Shown here one piece after another: positions 1-6,538 of a stretch of DNA of 32,457 nt. The translations under genes and the position numbers were made by a program. Each line of letters opens with the position of its first letter. Position 1 is the first letter of the stretch. The notes under the pieces are model-generated. The model ran no database searches, had not been told where the DNA came from, and worked only from the letters and a program-made list of their open reading frames with translations. The DNA comes from Microbacterium sp. B19 (GTDB taxonomy: Bacteria > Actinomycetota > Actinomycetes > Actinomycetales > Microbacteriaceae): NCBI RefSeq assembly GCF_000333395.1, contig NZ_BADA01000362.1, positions 1 through 32,457 on the forward strand, written 5' to 3'.

Positions 1-1731
1 GGCGCTCGGCCGGTCGCTGCGCTTCGCGGAACGGCCGCCCTGGTCCAGACGCAGGTCGATGAGCACGCCCGAGATGCGGGTGTCGGTGAGCCGGTTGAGC
101 GTGTCGCGCGACAGGTCGGCCGGGAGTTCGACGAGCGAGAAGTCCTGGCGGATCTGGATCGCACCGAAGTCGTTGCGGCGCAGGCCGCCCTCGTTCGCGA
201 GCGCCCCGACGATCTGGCGCGGCTCGACCCGCTGCCGACGCCCCACCGCGATGCGGTACGTCGCGAACCGTCCGTCGCTGCTGCGCCGGTCGCCCCGGTC
301 GCCGCGGTCGCGGTCGCCGTCGCGCGGCGCGCGGTCGCGGTCCCGGTCGAAGCGCGGCTGTTGGATCGTCTCCTCCTCCATCAGCAGCGGGGTGTCGCCC
401 TGCGCGACCACGGCGAGCGCCGCGGCGACGTCGGCCTCGGGCACGTCGTGGTGCGAGACGTAGTGGGCGACGACGTCGCGGAAGGTCGCGATCGCGGCGG
501 TGTCCTCGAGCGCGGCGGTGATCGCGTCGTCGAAGCGGGTGAGGCGCGTGGCGTTGACGTCGTCGACGCTCGGCAGCGACATCTCCGTGAGCGGCTGACG
601 CGTCGCCTTCTCGATCGCGGTGAGCATGCGGCGCTCGCGCGGGGTCACGAAGCTGATGGCATCCCCGCTCCGTCCGGCGCGTCCCGTGCGGCCGATCCGG
701 TGGACGTACGACTCGGTGTCGATCGGCAGGTCGTAGTTGACGACGTGGCTGATGCGCTCGACGTCGAGGCCGCGGGCGGCGACGTCGGTGGCGACGAGGA
801 TGTCGAGCTTGCCGGACTTCAGCTGGTTGACCGTGCGCTCGCGCTGCACCTGGGCGACATCGCCGTTGATGGCGGCGGCGGTGTAGCCGCGGGCGCGCAG
901 CTTCTCGGCGACGGTCTCGGTCTCGTTCTTCGTGCGGGTGAAGACGATCATCCCCTCGAAGTTCTCGACCTCGAGGATGCGGGTGAGGGCGTCGATCTTC
1001 TGCTGGTACGACACGACGAGGTACCGCTGCGTGATGTTGGCCGAGGTCGTGGTCTTGGTCTTGACCGTGATCTCTTCGGGGTCGTTGAGGTACTGCGCGG
1101 AGATGCGGCGGATCTGCGCCGGCATTGTGGCCGAGAACAGCGCGACCTGCTTGTCGGCGGGGGTGTCGGCGAGGATCGTCTCGACGTCCTCCGCGAAGCC
1201 CATCTTCAGCATCTCGTCGGCCTCGTCGAGCACGAGGTACTTCAGCTCGCTGAGGTCGAGCGTGCCCTTGTCGAGGTGGTCCATGATGCGACCCGGCGTA
1301 CCGACCACGATGTCGACGCCGCGGCGGAGGGCCGACAGCTGCTGTCCGTAGCCCTGGCCGCCGTAGACGGGGAGCACCGAGACGCCCTTGATGTGCGCCG
1401 CGTACTTCTCGAACGCCTCGCACACCTGCAGCGCGAGCTCGCGCGTCGGGGCCAGCACGAGCGCCTGCGGATTCTTGTGGCCGGTCTCCATCTGCGACAG
1501 CACCGGAAGGGCGAACGCGGCGGTCTTCCCGGTTCCGGTCTGGGCGAGGCCGACGACGTCGCGCCCCTGCAGGAGCACGGGGATGGTGGCGGCCTGGATG
1601 GCCGACGGGGTCTCGTAGCCGACGTCCTTGAGGGCCTTGAGCACAGCGGCATCCAGTCCCAGATCGGCGAACGTGAGCTGCTCGGGGGCGGTGTCCGCCT
1701 CGGCGGAGGGGACGGGGGATTCGGATGCCAT
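1..1731 (-). CDS. DEAD-box ATP-dependent RNA helicase (3' end outside window)
   Basis: ATP-dependent RNA unwinding enzyme of the DeaD/CsdA type, acting in the cytoplasm on structured RNA. Reading from the ATG at 1731, I see the Q-motif (F21 and Q46), Walker A AQTGTGKT at 63-70, DEAD at 169-172, SAT at 200-202 and HRIGRTGR at 344-351, so both RecA-like domains are complete. An Arg/Asp-rich linker around residues 450-475 leads into a C-terminal segment with the look of a DbpA-type RNA-binding domain (LVELPADL, GVLIDLR). The reading frame is open over all 577 visible codons and no stop is reached, so the gene continues to the left. It is divergent from the permease gene at 1861. The family is clear; which paralog (deaD, csdA or other) is not. 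Confidence 0.93.
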   Translation of the reverse strand, partial: MASESPVPSAEADTAPEQLTFADLGLDAAVLKALKDVGYETPSAIQAATIPVLLQGRDVVGLAQTGTGKTAAFALPVLSQMETGHKNPQALVLAPTRELALQVCEAFEKYAAHIKGVSVLPVYGGQGYGQQLSALRRGVDIVVGTPGRIMDHLDKGTLDLSELKYLVLDEADEMLKMGFAEDVETILADTPADKQVALFSATMPAQIRRISAQYLNDPEEITVKTKTTTSANITQRYLVVSYQQKIDALTRILEVENFEGMIVFTRTKNETETVAEKLRARGYTAAAINGDVAQVQRERTVNQLKSGKLDILVATDVAARGLDVERISHVVNYDLPIDTESYVHRIGRTGRAGRSGDAISFVTPRERRMLTAIEKATRQPLTEMSLPSVDDVNATRLTRFDDAITAALEDTAAIATFRDVVAHYVSHHDVPEADVAAALAVVAQGDTPLLMEEETIQQPRFDRDRDRAPRDGDRDRGDRGDRRSSDGRFATYRIAVGRRQRVEPRQIVGALANEGGLRRNDFGAIQIRQDFSLVELPADLSRDTLNRLTDTRISGVLIDLRLDQGGRSAKRSDRPSA

Positions 1732-1860
1732 GACTCCACGGTAGTCCGCCACCCCGGGAAACCCCCGTTCCTCGGGCCGCGAGGGCATACCCTGAGCGCA
1801 CGCGCCAGCGGCGGCGCGGGCGCGCCCGACGTATCCGCGCGTTCACCGAAGGGTCTTACC

Positions 1861-3252
1861 GTGAGCGACATGTCCACTCCCACCGCACCTCCCCCGCCTC
1901 CCGCCCCGTCGGTCGAAGGCAAGCGGCCGGTCCTGGCGTGGGCGCTGTGGGACTGGGGATCCGCGGCGTTCAACGCGGTCGTGACGACGTTCGTGTTCAG
2001 CACGTACCTGGCGAGCTCGTACTTCGTCGACCCCGCGATCGTCGCCGCCGCCGGCGACGACGACCGCAACCCGGAGCTCGTCAAGGCGCTCGCGGACAAC
2101 GCCGCCCTCGTGGGCAATGCCCTGATGATCGCCGGAATCGTGGTCGCGCTGCTCGCGCCCGTGCTCGGTCAGCGCAGCGACGGAACCGGACGCCGGAAGC
2201 TGTGGCTCGGCATCAACACCGGCGTGATCGTGCTCGCGATGGCCGCGATGGTGTTCGTCGAGGGGACGCCGCCGTACCTCATCCTCGGCGCGACGCTGCT
2301 GGCGGTCGGCAACGTCTTCTTCGAGTTCGCGAGCGTCAACTACTACGCGATGCTGTCGCAGGTCTCCACGCGCGAGAACATCGGCCGCGTCTCGGGCTTC
2401 GGCTGGGGCATGGGATACGTCGGCGGCATCGTGCTGCTGCTCCTCCTGCTGGTCCTGTTCATCCAGGGATTCGGGAACCCGGATGCCGCGGGCCTCCTCG
2501 CCGTGCCCAAGGACGGTGGCTGGAACATCCGCCTGGCGATCCTGGCATCCGCGGTCTGGTTCGCGGTGTTCGCGATCCCGGTGCTGGTGCGCGTGCCGGA
2601 GATCCCGGCGCAGAGCCGCAAGGTGCGGATCGGCTTCTTCCAGTCGTACGTCGTGCTGTGGGGGACGCTCCGGTCGCTGTGGCGCGACAGCCGCCCCGTG
2701 CTGCTGTTCCTCATCGCGAGCGCGGTGTTCCGCGACGGCCTCACCGGGGTGTTCACGTTCGGCGCGATCATCGCGGCGCAGGTGTTCGGGTTCTCGTCGA
2801 CCGAGGTGCTGTACTTCGCGGTCGCCGCGAACGTGGTCGCGGGCATCAGCACGATGTTCTCCGGACGCCTCGACGACCGCTTCGGCCCCAAGCGCGTGAT
2901 CGTGTTCTCGCTCGTGGGACTCATCGTGCTGGGCACGGTGGTGCTGTTCATCGGCACGTCGCAGCCGCTCTTCTGGGTGGCCGGGCTCGGCCTCGGACTC
3001 TTCGTCGGCCCGGTCCAGTCGGCCAGCCGCACCTACCTCTCGCGGGCGACGCCGGAGGGTCGCGAGGGTGAGATCTTCGGCCTCTACGCCACCACCGGTC
3101 GGGCGGTGTCGTTCCTCGCGCCCGGGCTCTTCGCGCTGTTCGTGCGGCTCACGGGCGACACGCGCCTCGGCATCCTGGGCATCGTGCTGATCCTGGCCGT
3201 GGGCCTGGCGCTGATGATCCCGGTGCAGAACCGGGGCGCCGCGATCCGCTGA
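1861..3252 (+). CDS. MFS permease, UMF1 (Atg22-like) family
   Basis: Integral membrane permease of about 463 residues with roughly 12 hydrophobic segments. The N-terminal signature AWALWDWGSAAFN and the RSDGTGRRK loop between early helices match the UMF1/Atg22-like branch of the major facilitator superfamily. The substrate cannot be told from sequence. I place the start at GTG 1861, because AAGGG at 1849-1853 lies 7 nt upstream; ATG 1870 is an in-frame alternative. A proline-rich cytoplasmic stretch precedes the first helix. The frame stays open far upstream of 1861, but that extension is antisense to the helicase gene and is not real coding sequence. Confidence 0.85.
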   Translation: MSDMSTPTAPPPPPAPSVEGKRPVLAWALWDWGSAAFNAVVTTFVFSTYLASSYFVDPAIVAAAGDDDRNPELVKALADNAALVGNALMIAGIVVALLAPVLGQRSDGTGRRKLWLGINTGVIVLAMAAMVFVEGTPPYLILGATLLAVGNVFFEFASVNYYAMLSQVSTRENIGRVSGFGWGMGYVGGIVLLLLLLVLFIQGFGNPDAAGLLAVPKDGGWNIRLAILASAVWFAVFAIPVLVRVPEIPAQSRKVRIGFFQSYVVLWGTLRSLWRDSRPVLLFLIASAVFRDGLTGVFTFGAIIAAQVFGFSSTEVLYFAVAANVVAGISTMFSGRLDDRFGPKRVIVFSLVGLIVLGTVVLFIGTSQPLFWVAGLGLGLFVGPVQSASRTYLSRATPEGREGEIFGLYATTGRAVSFLAPGLFALFVRLTGDTRLGILGIVLILAVGLALMIPVQNRGAAIR

Positions 3253-3288
3253 CCCCGGCCGGCCGTCCCGGGCGGCCCGCACCACCGT

Positions 3289-3382
3289 GCGAAACTCCTG
3301 AGTTTCCGCCACCGACCACGCGCGGACCGGCGGAATGCCGCCAGCGCGGGCCGCGGAACCGACGATTTCTCAGGAGTTTCGC
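3289..3382. repeat. Long nested inverted repeat in the intergenic gap
   Basis: Perfect 14-bp inverted arms (GCGAAACTCCTGAG at 3289-3302, complement at 3369-3382) enclose a GC-rich core that can itself fold (GGCGG/CCGCC). The left arm runs straight into a second short palindrome, GAAACTC-CT-GAGTTTC. It sits between the convergent ends of the permease and the MarR gene and could act as a bidirectional terminator. There is no T-tract, so a REP-like or MITE-like dispersed element is also possible. Confidence 0.6.
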
Positions 3383-3416
3383 TCGCGAGCCGATCGCCAC
3401 CCCGGATGCCGCGGCG

Positions 3417-3932
3417 TCAGTCCTGCGGCCAGGCGTCGGCGAACTTCGCCAGGAGGCGGGCGAAGTCGGCGCGCTCGGCGTCGGTGAAGGACTCGAGCGC
3501 GGAGCGCACGGCATCCCTCCTCCTCCCCCGGAGGCTCGAGACGAGTCGCTCGCCCTCGGCGGTGAGGCGCACGCGGAGGCGTCGGGCGTCGTCGGGGTCG
3601 GGCTCGCGTTCGACGAGCCGCATCTGCACGCCCTGCTGAACCAGGCGCGATGCGCGGGGCTGGTCGACGCCCACGGCGTCGGCGATCTCGCTCACCGACA
3701 GCGGACCGGATGCCGAGAGCAGAGCATCCAGCATGCGGAAGCGCGCGACCCCGGCGAACCTCCCCTGGCCCGGCTCGCCCCACGGGGGTCCGCCGGGGAA
3801 CGCGTGCGGACCGTGACCGCGATGGTCGTGCGGGTGGGGGCCGCCGAAGCCTCCCCCGAACGGCGGCCGCGGCCGACGACCGCGGATCTTGGCGAGGGCG
3901 GCGGCGATCTCGTCGGCGGGGTCGGCGGTCAT
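3417..3932 (-). CDS. MarR-family transcriptional regulator with Gly/His-rich N-terminus
   Basis: 171-residue winged-helix protein. The recognition region LSVSEIADAVGVDQPRASRLV (about residues 75-97) and the wing with DPDDARRLRVRLTAEG are characteristic of MarR. Residues 20-60 are an unusual Gly/Pro/His-rich segment (PHPHDHRGHGPHAF), absent from typical MarR proteins. It is divergent from the gene at 4043. The space between them carries two nearly identical 18-bp inverted sites, so autoregulation and joint control of the pair is likely. No Shine-Dalgarno is visible. A -10-like TAAAAT (3944-3939) ends 6 nt before the ATG, which suggests a leaderless transcript. The ligand is unknown. Confidence 0.82.
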   Translation of the reverse strand: MTADPADEIAAALAKIRGRRPRPPFGGGFGGPHPHDHRGHGPHAFPGGPPWGEPGQGRFAGVARFRMLDALLSASGPLSVSEIADAVGVDQPRASRLVQQGVQMRLVEREPDPDDARRLRVRLTAEGERLVSSLRGRRRDAVRSALESFTDAERADFARLLAKFADAWPQD

Positions 3933-3941
3933 GCGGCGATT

Positions 3942-4007
3942 TTACATGTCGCTTGACAAGCATTCGGAATACATGTCACAGTACATTCGTTGTCACTTGA
4001 CATGTAA
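3942..4007. promoter_or_regulatory. Paired MarR-type operator sites in the divergent promoter
   Basis: TTACATGTCGCTTGACAA at 3942-3959 is matched in inverted orientation by TTGTCACTTGACATGTAA at 3990-4007, 15 of 18 positions identical after reverse complement. Each site contains the half-dyad TGTC-N4-GACA. A further ACATGTCA lies between them at 3971-3978. Two facing copies in a divergent MarR promoter fit an operator for one of the flanking regulators. Confidence 0.72.
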
Positions 4008-4042
4008 CCGGCGGATCTTCCGCCCCACGAAAGGAACACCCC

Positions 4043-4846
4043 ATGGACACCTCCACACCTCTGGATCCCCGCAGCCTCGCCCATCGCCTCACCACGGTCG
4101 GACACGCGCTGCACCATCGCCTCTTCGCGCAGCTGCGCGACAGCGACCTCCACCCCAAGACCGTCCTCCTGCTGCGTGCGATCGACGGCCGCATCGACGC
4201 TCCGTGGATCGCCGACCGCCTCGCCCGCGGCGGCAAGCGCCTCACCGCCCTCGCCGAGCGCGGCTGGATCGAGCGCACCGACGACGGCTGGGCCCTGACC
4301 GCCGAGGGTCGCGAGATCCTCGACCGGATGGATGCCGATCGCTCGGCGCTGCTCGCGGACGTCCCGGCCGAAGAGCTCGAACGCCTCGTCGCCTCCCTCG
4401 ACGCGGTCTCCGCGGCGCTCGGTCTCGACGAGGCGGACGCGGCGCCGTTCGGCCCCTTGGGACGCGGCGGACGCGGCCCGGGCATGCGCGGGTTCGGGCA
4501 GGGTTTCGGCCCGTTCGGCCGCGGCTTCGCCCCCGGCTTCGGCCCGCGTGCCGGGTTCGGCCCGGGCGCCGGGTTCGGTCCGGGCGCCGGGTTCGGCTCG
4601 GGCGCCGGGTTCGGCCCGGGCTGGCGCGGCGAGCGTGACGCCGACGCCGAGCAGCACGACCCGCGGCACCGCGGCGGTCACGGACGCGGGTGCAACCCCC
4701 GCGGCGGACACGCGCACCACGGCCACGGTCACCACGGCCACGACGACCGCCGGGCGGCGCAGCGCGCCTACGAGCGCGGTTTCGACGCCGGTTTCAGCCG
4801 CGGCCGCGAGTCGTCGGCATCCGGTGAGCCCACGGCATCCGAGTGA
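4043..4846 (+). CDS. MarR-like winged-helix protein with Gly-Phe repeats and His-rich tail
   Basis: 267 residues, preceded by AAAGGA. Residues about 10-130 look like a winged-helix fold related to MarR (RLTTVGHALHHRLF, WIADRLARGGKRLTALAERGWIE, DGWALTAEGREIL). The core is followed by a low-complexity region of GFGPG/GAGFGP repeats encoded by 18-bp DNA repeats, then a histidine-rich stretch (HAHHGHGHHGHDD, near residue 235) and a C-terminal YERGFDAGFSRGRE segment. The divergent neighbour has a similar Gly/His-rich addition at its N-terminus, which suggests a co-evolved pair, perhaps metal-responsive or prone to self-association. That role is inference. Confidence 0.75.
   Translation: MDTSTPLDPRSLAHRLTTVGHALHHRLFAQLRDSDLHPKTVLLLRAIDGRIDAPWIADRLARGGKRLTALAERGWIERTDDGWALTAEGREILDRMDADRSALLADVPAEELERLVASLDAVSAALGLDEADAAPFGPLGRGGRGPGMRGFGQGFGPFGRGFAPGFGPRAGFGPGAGFGPGAGFGSGAGFGPGWRGERDADAEQHDPRHRGGHGRGCNPRGGHAHHGHGHHGHDDRRAAQRAYERGFDAGFSRGRESSASGEPTASE
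4548..4619 (+). repeat. Four tandem 18-bp repeats inside the Gly-Phe region
   Basis: Units at 4548-4565, 4566-4583, 4584-4601 and 4602-4619 follow the pattern GCGCCGGGTTCGGCCCGG with one or two changes each. They encode (R/G)AGFG(P/S). The unit is a multiple of three, so copy number can change by slippage without breaking the frame. Confidence 0.9.
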
Positions 4847-4850
4847 CCAT

Positions 4851-4917
4851 CGATAAACGCTCTCCGTCGCGAGAAACGCGTTCACACCGCGTTTCTGCGC
4901 ACGAATGGCGTTTATCG
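4851..4917. repeat. Nested cruciform-like inverted repeat
   Basis: Outer arms CGATAAACGC (4851-4860) and GCGTTTATCG (4908-4917) surround an inner perfect stem AGAAACGCG (4872-4880) / CGCGTTTCT (4888-4896) with a 7-nt loop. It begins 4 nt after the stop codon of the gene ending at 4846. It may terminate that transcript or be a REP-like element. The 70 bases after it (4918-4987) are low-complexity CGCCGCG repeats in which I see no gene. Confidence 0.65.
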
Positions 4918-4987
4918 GCGGGCACGACGCGGCCCAGCACGCGCCGCGCCGCGCCGCGAGCACGCCGCGCCGCGAGCGCACAACCGA

Positions 4988-5020
4988 ACAGCCCCGCCGA
5001 GATTCACTCGACGGGGCTGT
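4988..5020 (-). terminator. Rho-independent-like terminator downstream of dcd
   Basis: Stem ACAGCCCCG (4988-4996) / CGGGGCTGT (5012-5020), extended by an inner CGAG/CTCG stem around a 5-nt loop. On the minus strand it follows the dcd stop codon by 15 nt and is followed by a T-rich stretch (TGTTCGGTTGTG). Confidence 0.75.
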
Positions 5021-5035
5021 CCGGTGTTCCGGGGC

Positions 5036-5642
5036 TCAGCGCCCGGCGGAACCGGCGTCGGTCGTGCCGACGTCCGTGCGGTGGAAGTTGAGCGCCGACC
5101 GCGACGCCGTCGGGCCGCGCTGGCCCTGGTAGCGGTTGCCGTACGGTCCCGACCCGTAGGGGTTCTCGGCCGACGACGTCTGGCGGAAGTAGCAGACCTG
5201 GCCGATCTTCATGCCGGGCCAGAGCTTGATCGGCAGCGTCGCGACGTTCGAGAGCTCGAGGGTGACGTGCCCCGAGAAGCCCGGGTCGATGAAGCCGGCG
5301 GTCGAGTGCGTGAGCAGCCCCAGTCGCCCGAGCGACGACTTGCCCTCGAGGCGCGCGGCGACGTCGTCGGGCAGAGTGACGCGCTCGAACGTTCAACCCA
5401 GCGCGGAATTCCCCCGGGTGCAGGATGAACGGTTCGTTCGGCTCGACCTCGATGAGGCGAGTGAGTTCGGGCTGATCCTCGGCGGGATCGATGAACGGGT
5501 ACTTGTGGTTGTCGAACAGCCGGAAGTACCGGTCGAGGCGCACATCCACGCTCGACGGCTGCACCATGGCCGGATCGAAGGGGTCGAGCCCCAGGCGTCC
5601 GTCGGCGAGTTCGGCACGGATGTCGCGATCGGAGAGCAGCAC
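5036..5642 (-). pseudogene. dcd: dCTP deaminase, disrupted by a frameshift and an in-frame TGA
   Basis: Dcd deaminates dCTP to dUTP in pyrimidine nucleotide synthesis. From ATG 5642 the protein starts [16 protein letters not shown] and matches the family through [20 protein letters not shown] to HPGEF. There one extra C after the GAATTC (near 5405) shifts the frame. In the restored frame a TGA (5395-5393) stands where a residue between ALG and [10 protein letters not shown] is expected. The rest is perfect family sequence in that frame: [42 protein letters not shown], ending at TGA 5038-5036. Two lesions within about 12 bp of an otherwise clean gene mean either a very recent pseudogene or a local sequencing error. 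Because the gene is widely conserved, an error is a serious possibility. Confidence 0.85.
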
Positions 5643-5688
5643 GCGCCCAGCCTAGGGCGTGGGGTCGGCGGGCGTCCGGTCGGCGTCG

Positions 5689-5769
5689 CCAGATCACGTG
5701 ATCTGGGCGAACGCACCCGTAATGTCGCGCCACGGCGGGCGCCCTCGACCACGTCACGTGATCTGGGCG
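5689..5769. repeat. Two copies of an E-box-like palindrome 60 bp apart
   Basis: CCAGATCACGTGATCTGG (5689-5706) is a perfect 18-bp palindrome. Its right part, TCACGTGATCTGGGCG (5694-5709), recurs exactly 60 bp later at 5754-5769, where the left arm is degenerate. The pair lies between dcd and the tRNA gene. It may be an operator for the dcd promoter or a dispersed intergenic repeat. Confidence 0.6.
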
Positions 5770-5788
5770 TCCACGACAGAACCCCGAC

Positions 5789-5817
5789 CTGGATGCCACG
5801 GGAGACGCTGTTATGCT
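5789..5817 (+). promoter_or_regulatory. Possible promoter of tRNA-Gly
   Basis: TATGCT (5812-5817) with CTGGAT (5789-5794) 17 bp upstream is the best sigma-70-like pair before the tRNA gene. It would start transcription about 17 nt before the mature 5' end. The -35 box is weak. Confidence 0.4.
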
Positions 5818-5840
5818 GGCGGGAGTGCCGTCAGGCGCTC

Positions 5841-5914
5841 GGGGCTGTAGTTCAATGGCAGAACTTCTGCTTCCCAAGCAGACAGCGCGGGTTCGATTCC
5901 CGTCAGCCCCTCCA
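5841..5914 (+). tRNA. tRNA-Gly (anticodon CCC)
   Basis: Full cloverleaf: acceptor stem GGGGCTG / CAGCCCC (5841-5847 / 5904-5910), D-arm GTTC...GAAC, anticodon stem TCTGC/GCAGA with loop TTCCCAA giving anticodon CCC, T-loop GGTTCGATTCC, discriminator T and an encoded CCA (5912-5914). It decodes GGG. The catabolic cluster begins directly downstream. Confidence 0.95.
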
Positions 5915-5915
5915 C

Positions 5916-5953
5916 AGGCCCGACTCACCGCTCCGGCGGTGCGGCGGGCCTTT
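5916..5953 (+). terminator. Terminator of the tRNA transcript
   Basis: Stem AGGCCCG (5916-5922) / CGGGCCT (5945-5951), with an inner CACCGC/GCGGTG hairpin, followed by TTT. It starts 2 nt after the tRNA CCA end. Confidence 0.75.
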
Positions 5954-6056
5954 CACGTAGGCGCCCGGGCGATCCGCAATCGCGCACACCCAGCCCGCTC
6001 CACTCCTCGCGCGCTAAGCGGCAACGTCAACCCCTCAGGAGTCCCGAAACGGGGTC

Positions 6057-6102
6057 TTGTGCGATTGGGTGATCGACGTATAGTTCTAATGGTTGAGCCA
6101 TT
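6057..6102 (+). promoter_or_regulatory. Promoter with FadR-like operator for 6137-7857
   Basis: TTGTGC (6057-6062), 16-bp spacer, TATAGT (6079-6084). Five nucleotides further lies AATGG-TTGAG-CCATT (6088-6102), a 15-bp dyad with core TGGTTGAGCCA. This fits the FadR-like consensus seen at other promoters of this cluster and would cover the transcription start, so repression by a GntR/FadR protein is likely. Confidence 0.65.
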
Positions 6103-6136
6103 GCCGACCGTCTCACGCTTCAATGAGGAGGCATCC

Positions 6137-6538
6137 ATGACAGAGCGCATCATCGGAACGGGGGTCAAGGCCTTCACCTCGCCCCACGGGGCGACGGGCC
6201 GTATCCGTTTCCTCGACTCCCCCGAGGAGGTGCTGGACTTCATCGACGGACCCGACGTCGAAGAGGCCGTCGTCATCTCCCGCGGCGGAACCACGACCTT
6301 CATGTCGCCGGCGCTGATGGCCGGCGTCGCGGGACTCATCACCCTGCAGGGTGCGCCGGAGAGCCATCTCGGCATCCTGTCGCGCGAGTTCTCCATTCCC
6401 TGCGTGATGTCCACGCAGTTCACGGAAGGTGTCACGACAGCGCGCGACGAGACGATCCCGGCCGACGGAACGCTCGTACGCCTGGACATCTCGGGAGATC
6501 GAGGCCAGGTCTTCGTCGTCGAGAGCGAGGACGCGTGA
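6137..6538 (+). CDS. Stand-alone PEP-utiliser phosphohistidine (mobile) domain protein
   Basis: 133 residues with a strong Shine-Dalgarno GAGGAGG (6125-6131). The protein is only the swivelling phosphohistidine domain of the PEP synthase/PPDK family: the block GAPESHLGILSREFSIPCV (72-90) corresponds to the G-G-x-x-S-H-x-x-I-x-x-R motif, with H77 as the expected phosphocarrier. It has no ATP-grasp domain, no PEP/pyruvate barrel and no membrane segment. It is translationally coupled to the next gene (TGATG junction at 6536-6540), so the two products probably form a complex. In the family this domain carries phosphate between an ATP site and an acceptor site. Here the donor could be the PPDK-like protein at 22160, which is inference. 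Confidence 0.8.
   Translation: MTERIIGTGVKAFTSPHGATGRIRFLDSPEEVLDFIDGPDVEEAVVISRGGTTTFMSPALMAGVAGLITLQGAPESHLGILSREFSIPCVMSTQFTEGVTTARDETIPADGTLVRLDISGDRGQVFVVESEDA

Noticed and set aside
361..1860. Long upstream extension of the permease reading frame
   Set aside because: It is antisense to the helicase gene, is Asp/Arg/Gly-rich nonsense, and a good start with Shine-Dalgarno exists at 1861.
1843..3312. 489-codon minus-strand open frame opposite the permease
   Set aside because: Composition is Arg/Glu/His-rich as expected for a high-GC antisense shadow, and no domain is visible.
3289..3382. Insertion sequence remnant
   Set aside because: Inverted repeats are present but there is no transposase fragment, and I could not see a target-site duplication.
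4548..4619. Possible CRISPR-like array
   Set aside because: Units are directly adjacent with no spacers and lie in frame within a coding region. The 25-bp repeats at 9548-9597 also have no spacers, and no cas genes are present.
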